A stretch of DNA of 64,000 bases, from assembly GCF_036588685.1 (NCBI RefSeq), contig NC_086375.1, forward strand, positions 37,594,566 to 37,658,565. The letters are read 5' to 3'. The position numbers were made by a program, and so were the translations under genes. The notes beneath the pieces are model-generated. The model saw only the letters and a list, made by a program, of their open reading frames with translations, had not been told where the DNA came from and made no database searches. Below, piece after piece: positions 58,852 to 64,000 of this stretch. Numbering within the stretch: position 1 is the first letter of the stretch; every line of letters begins with the position of its first letter. Origin of the DNA: Mytilus trossulus. Lineage: Eukaryota > Mollusca > Bivalvia > Mytilida > Mytilidae.

Positions 58852-59360
58852 AACCATGCCAGATTATTTGTTTAACGTTATTTTACCTATGACGACGTCA
58901 ATTTCATGTCAATTTCATTGCCAGCAATGCACAACGTGCCTCTTTAAGTTCTAGCGATAATTTTCCAACTCAAGCGAGTATTGTAGCATGATATGAAAAA
59001 TTATCACAAAAAAGATCAAAGGAAAATGCACAAAATAGCGTTAATAGATGGTCTTTAAAAGTCATCCAAGTTGTAAAGAGCATTTTGATGGGGTTTACAT
59101 AGATTAAAGTTGATGAATATTGATTGTTGTTTTTTTTCATTGAATTTTTTTTTTTGCATACTTGATTCGCATAGGATTTTTTTTTATAAAATGCTGAACT
59201 TATGATTTGAAGTATTAAAGCATTGTGAAAAACAACTATTTCATCAAATAAATTTAAGTCAGATATTCCTATGATATTCCTTTTCATATTGGATACAAAC
59301 TTTATTAAGTCAACTGCAGACACTTTGTAGTCGAAGTGTTTCAACTGAGGTACTACACAG

Positions 59361-59430
59361 GCGTCAAAAGGCGTCATTATGGAGTAAAGGGGTTGGCGTC
59401 AAAAGGCGTCATTATGGAGGAAAGGGTTAA
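59361..59430. repeat. 35-bp tandem duplication
   Basis: GCGTCAAAAGGCGTCATTAT plus GGAGTAAAGGGGTTG, repeated once with two changes. GGCGTCA also repeats within the unit. Confidence 0.85.
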
Positions 59431-60690
59431 CCCAGAATAGAAAATTAATGGACGAAAGAAAAAAGAACAAAGAAAAAGGAGTGCTAAAATATAAAAAAAA
59501 GTCAATAAGATAATGAGCAAAACAAACAAAGACTGCAAAGACAACTCGAAATGGCATAAAGCAAGATTCAAATTGCATGTTCTATATATAAACCCTTGTC
59601 ATAACTTGTATTAACTATGACAAACGCTCTTTTTGACTATTAGATTCGCCAGTAGTGCTGGAATCTAGTTTCCAGACAAAATCAATAACAAAGTAAGAGA
59701 CTATGAAAACCAAAATTTACAATAAATTGTTGCAAATCTGATGCTTTCTAAGTCTGGATCAAAACAACTTTAGTTTTTCGAAATATTTGAACATTTTATG
59801 AACTATTAATTTACATTTCAAACCTGTTGAAGTATAACAACTTTATGTTTTGAATTATTTGAAAATTTTATGGACTATAAATTTATATATCAAACGAGTT
59901 TTATGATTGAATTTGAAGGTCTTGAAATATTTCAAGAGGTCTTCAAAGATAAATGGATATCCTGAATTCGAATAATGGAGATCCTGAAAAATTTCAGCAG
60001 CTCCTTTAAGAACAACAGGTTTGGTTTAATTTGTGTCTCGTACTATCGTACGTTGCGCAAAACAAACAATCTGTAGGAGTAAAATGTCTACCTGTCATAT
60101 TCTTCCAGATTCTTAGTTTGTTATTTTAATTGTATGCTAAGCCAAAGTTCACTGTACATTTTCAGATATGCCACACAGAGGGTTTTAGTCTCGGTTTTAG
60201 TAGAACACTGAACTTTTTACACTCCGTCTCGAACAAAGGATCACTTATCAAAATGTCACGTAAACATTGAATGCGCACATCGTTTGCATGTGCATCGGTC
60301 TGGACATAAAATGCAACGATCGTGAGCTGTCATGAAAAATAAAGCTAAAAATAGAGAGGTTTTATTTGAACTTTCAATCTTTCCCTTTTCTAGTCAGCCA
60401 GTGTTATTTAGTACAATTTAAGTACATTCTTTTAGCTTACACGTACGATAAGTACTAAACAGAACAATTTTGGCCTCGTTTAAAGACAAATTTCTGAACG
60501 TGCGAATATCTTTTAAAATATTTCTGACCTATTTCATAGTATACTTGTCTTTTTATCGTATGTTATAGATGTCCGAATTTCGATTCGTATCATTTTAAGA
60601 TTAAATATGTTTGACCTTGGAACTCAAGATCTAGAAACTTTGGTATTTACAAATAAACAAAAGATTATTTCTGTTATCTAGATCTCTGAA
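59431..60690. other. Upstream region of the saposin-like gene
   Basis: No coding exon. Some direct repetition near 59770-59910 (TATTTGAACATTTTATGAAC versus TATTTGAAAATTTTATGGAC, about 90 bp apart). 59930-60000 repeats GATCCTGAA/GATATCCTGAATTCG-type text. The promoter lies at the right end. Confidence 0.5.
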
Positions 60691-60691
60691 C

Positions 60692-60699
60692 TATAAAAG
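60692..60699 (+). promoter_or_regulatory. TATA box of the saposin-like gene
   Basis: TATAAAAG, 51 bp before the TG of the ATG codon at 60750, leaving room for a start site about 25-30 bp downstream and a very short 5' UTR. A strong TATA suits a regulated or tissue-specific secreted protein; this is inference. Confidence 0.8.
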
Positions 60700-60749
60700 G
60701 GATTCCTTTGCACAATTCGTACCACTTTTTAGTCTATAGTTATAAGAAA

Positions 60750-63700
60750 ATGAAGGTAAGATTTTATGCAGCAAAGCAAACTCTCTTTCCTGTTTTTGAA
60801 TTGTGAAATTTCAGGAAGCAACCAAATAGGACTATGAAAAAGAAAATTAGATTTATATTTTTCGTACGTCCGAAGTACTTTTCTAGATTAACCTTTATTC
60901 GGAAGGCTCAAATTCAAACATTTGAAAACCAGGGAGTATAAATACGTTAAAAAAAAAGATTGAAGCTATATGACTTAAAAATATCAAAATTCATCTAAGG
61001 TGAACTTTGCCTACCTTGAAGGCTTAGTTTCTCTTAAAAAAAATAATCAACGGAAAATCTTTGAAAAGTACGTATAAATGATGTCAGTTCGGAAGCACTG
61101 ACTGACTGAGCTAAAGATACAGTCCAGTTTAACCTTCTATAATGCAATGCCATTTAAAATATAAATTGTTATATTATGTGCAATTCTGAAAAAACGTCTT
61201 AACTTAATGGATCACAGGTAATAACAATAAAATGGAGAAAGAGTGGCATTTGCAGTTGAAATTCTATTTTGTTTTGTTTCAGGTATTCTGTGTAGGAGTA
61301 GCGCTGATGCTGGTTTGCCAGTCAACAGCTATGTCGCTGTTGAGGGATAGACCAAATCAGAAAGTTGCACACAGCTTCCTTCAGAAAGTAGAATACATAA
61401 ATCCACACAACAAAGTTGGTGCTGATCTGTGCCCTACTTGTGTATCATTTACAGGACAGGCTATTAACACACTACTTAATCTGATTCTTCGTAAGTTAAG
61501 TTTAAAATTATGTCCCACTGTGTATAGTGAAGTTCGTATAGTGTTTTTTTCGTATGAGCCTTTTTAAGATTTGTATGTATAATATACATGTTTAAGTAAA
61601 ATACCTAGAAGTTTGAGCTGTGTCCTGTATATATATATATATATATATACATGCATAATACAACAATAGTACAATTAATAAGTTTATTTGAGTAACTTAA
61701 CAGCAAAAGGCACCAATAAATGGATGATAGATGCACACAGTTTATATATGTATTTATGCACCAGAGATACAGCTTCATAACAGAGAAAGTGCTAATACCC
61801 TCCACCCCCCCCCCAAAAAAAAAAATTTTTTTTTTTTTAAAAATGATAGCTTCGGATGAGTATGTGAATATATTCAAACCTGTTTCAGTTTAATGTATTT
61901 CTCAAGTTTTTCGGTTTTGATTATCATAAATAACTTACAGGTGTTTTAAGCCTACATTTAGAATAATTAAGGTAAAGTTGCATCTTTCTTAAAATTGGTC
62001 AATATATTCAAAATATATGCTTACAGAGGGCGGAGTTGTCGGCACATGTGGAGCATTATGCAGTGCTCTGGCACAGAAAACAGGAAGCCAGGCTCTCGGC
62101 GAAGTATGTGATCTCATATGCGACATTGCTGGCATTGAAGAATTCATCAAACTTATCGAAAAGTGAGTTTTATTTTTTATATAGATATGGTAGGAAACAT
62201 AACGCTTATACACAGAAAAAGCTTAGTTGAACTTACATTTTGAGCATGAAGGTTTATGCTTGGTGCATGACACATATTCTAGGAGTTTTGAATTTTTCAG
62301 TTTCAATATTAACTTCCAATCGGTTTAGAATTATAGCAATACACTTTCTACTATTGGTGAATAATCATGGAATGTTCATCATTGCCGTCCTACAAGGTAA
62401 TTTAAATGTTACAGAACCAAAACATTTTGTGACTGACGGACGGACGGACGGACGTACAAGCTGTTTACTGTAGCCCTATTTACCGACAGGGGGCTACTGA
62501 ATCCTAATTATAAAACGCGATGATCTTCTGCGCTTCGGAATGGTAAGTAACGACTCGTTTTTAAGGCTTTTTATAATTTTGATGTAGTTTGTAGTAATGA
62601 AATTATGACTAATTGTGACTAATTTAAATTAATTTTGCAGGGCCGACTTAGATCCAATCTATTTCTGTGAAGAGGTGAATTTGTGTCCCGTTAAAGATGA
62701 TGGTGATGCAAAAATAACCCAACTTTCAGTCACTCCTAAATCTGGACCTCAAGGTAATATTATGTATATATGCATGATGTTTAGCCGTTATTTCAAATTG
62801 TAAGTTTGTACATTTGACAAATTGTTATTTTAAAAGTACAAATGGGTTTACATTTTATTAAAATACGGGAGTTAGAACTTAATTGATTAGACGGACTTGT
62901 CTGAATTGCCTTCCATTATTGGTGTATCTCTAATCGTAAATGTGATATTTGCGAAATGTTTCATACATACCGGACTCTACGCACTTTTAGTTGAAATTTA
63001 CTGAAATTGCACCTCATGTTTTCTTGAAAAAACACGTGATTCATTGTTGTTCATTTGCTATGATGTACAAAGTATACAAAAGAAAGAAGACCAGTGAAAG
63101 TGCGCTAGTCATGCACTATTGTAACTGTTTATTTAAATAAGCTATAGAATCTGCATCTTGCGACGATCATGTTTAATCTTTTTTTATATTACAGGACAGT
63201 TTTCCATTGACTTCACATATGTCTCAGTTAACGGCACTGGTACCGGCGAAATTATTTTAGAAGTAGAAACAGTAGATCACATTCCAGTGGGTAAGTCAGT
63301 CGTTCATTAAATAATTTGAATTACATTTAATTAAAAATAATGTTGCAAAAACAAACTTATTGTGCTCGCAGGTTAAACTTAATGTGCCACATATAACTAA
63401 ATTACTTATTCCAGCATGCAAAGTGAACCAATATTATTTTTTTTAGTAAATGAAACGCAGGAACTTTCTAAATGCACCATGCAGTGAGTGTCAGAATTGG
63501 TTCTTAATGAACAATCAATATATTTATATATATTAAACTACAATTAAAAAGGAGCTACAATGCTCTGGTACATGTAATTTCTGACTTAAGAATTTTGTAC
63601 AAATGAGAATTATATACACAGTATACCTGCAAGCATTAGTGCTGATAACAATATAGCCTTTTTTCTTCTTTTTCACAGAGGGTTCATTTTTACATGAATT

Positions 63701-63928
63701 GGCTGACGCAGGATCGTATCCTCAATCAGTTAAACTAAAAGCTAAACCTGATCCTAACTGTGACCCCACACAAGGACCATGCGAAGCATGGATGCCTGGA
63801 AATTATACTGTCAAAATTGGTACGTATTGATGTAACTTTGTAAAGCCTGTGACATTTGTATGTGTTCATACTTTCTTAATCTTTCTTCTTTTTTTATTAT
63901 AGAAAGTGAAAAAAACACAAATACATAG
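60750..63928 (+). CDS. Secreted saposin-B/countin-like protein (3' end uncertain)
   Basis: Exons: 60750-60755 (ATG AAG only), 61283-61490, 62027-62162, 62641-62753, 63195-63290, 63679-63819 and, less surely, 63903-63928 ending TAG. Phases match; the total is 726 nt, 241 aa. Signal peptide MKVFCVGVALMLVCQSTA. A saposin-B domain spans about 50-135, with the spacing CPTC, CGALC, CDLIC, FCEEVNLC supplying the usual disulfide cysteines and amphipathic helices (GQAINTLLNLIL). A second, beta-rich domain (about 145-230) has SVTPKSGPQGQFSIDFTYVS, NGTGTGEIILEVETVDHIP and NCDPTQGPCEAWMPGNYTVK, as in Dictyostelium countin and its animal relatives. Those usually continue past GNYTVKI with another cysteine-containing segment; the short last exon (ESEKNTNT) lacks it, so the regular terminal exon may lie beyond 64000. 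The 6-nt first coding exon is unusual but well supported by the phase and the signal peptide. Role inferred: extracellular or lysosomal lipid-interacting protein. Confidence 0.85.
61628..61649. repeat. (TA)n microsatellite
   Basis: Eleven TA repeats in the second intron of the saposin-like gene. Nearby 61801-61840 has C, A and T homopolymer runs. Confidence 0.95.
62395..62520 (+). repeat. Repeat tail with GACGGACGG minisatellite
   Basis: GACTGACGGACGGACGGACG followed by GTTTACTGTAGCCCTATTTA and GACAGGGGGCTACTGAATCC. Similar GACG-rich blocks end the element at 49409-49707. It lies in an intron of the saposin-like gene. Confidence 0.6.
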
Positions 63929-64000
63929 GATCTTTTTCTCTATTCTTTATATTTGGCACACCATTATTCTCTGTTCTTATTTCTTTCTCGTGTACATTTC

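Noticed and set aside
61605-61877. 90-aa minus-strand frame
   Set aside because: Built from a TA microsatellite and homopolymer runs inside an intron.

Overview
The window comes from an AT-rich, intron-rich animal genome, most likely a marine bivalve and probably a mussel (Mytilidae). The evidence is vertebrate-like gene families split into many short exons with canonical GT-AG introns, together with dense dispersed repeats of kinds I associate with Mytilus: a 355-bp unit ending in ATGTAGACGAAACGCGCGTC, GAGACAACT-type SINE-like pieces, and ACGGACGG-bearing elements. The species call is inference.

Layout. 1-7.4 kb is intergenic and repeat-rich: a 3.15-copy tandem array of an exact 355-bp unit whose junctions carry a hammerhead-ribozyme-like core, then a decayed Penelope-like reverse transcriptase. 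7.7-13.7 kb (minus strand) is an eight-exon gene that I assembled with every splice phase matching. It predicts 688 aa with an N-terminal DZIP3-type HEPN domain, a basic serine-rich linker and a C-terminal TIR domain, so it looks like an innate-immune signalling protein. Upstream, 14.9-16.7 and 18.0-20.0 kb are diverged direct duplicates of one promoter/first-exon region, which gives two candidate 5' ends. 16.8-25 kb is mostly repeats, including five more fragments of the 355-bp family in both orientations.

25.4-31.2 kb (minus) is a ten-exon radial spoke head gene (RSPH4A/6A type, 528 aa). Head-to-head with it across 587 bp is SAV1 (plus, 31.8-43.6 kb, seven exons, 729 aa), the Hippo-pathway scaffold, with two WW domains, a SARAH domain and an unusually long Gln-rich tail. 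Convergent with SAV1 is an eight-exon coiled-coil gene of the CCDC42/CFAP73 (DUF4200) type (minus, 48.3-56.3 kb, 347 aa). 60.7-63.9 kb (plus) is a secreted saposin-B/countin-like gene with a clear TATA box and signal peptide; its last coding exon may lie beyond the window.

Functionally, two genes are axonemal (radial spoke head and the DUF4200 protein), one is growth control (SAV1), one looks immune (HEPN-TIR) and one is a secreted lipid-interacting-type protein. They do not form an operon; the only likely shared regulation is the RSPH4A/SAV1 divergent promoter. Mobile elements with readable ends include a hAT-type element with a perfect 8-bp target duplication, a second hAT-like element, a pogo-like MITE, several fold-back elements and a 5'-truncated LINE.
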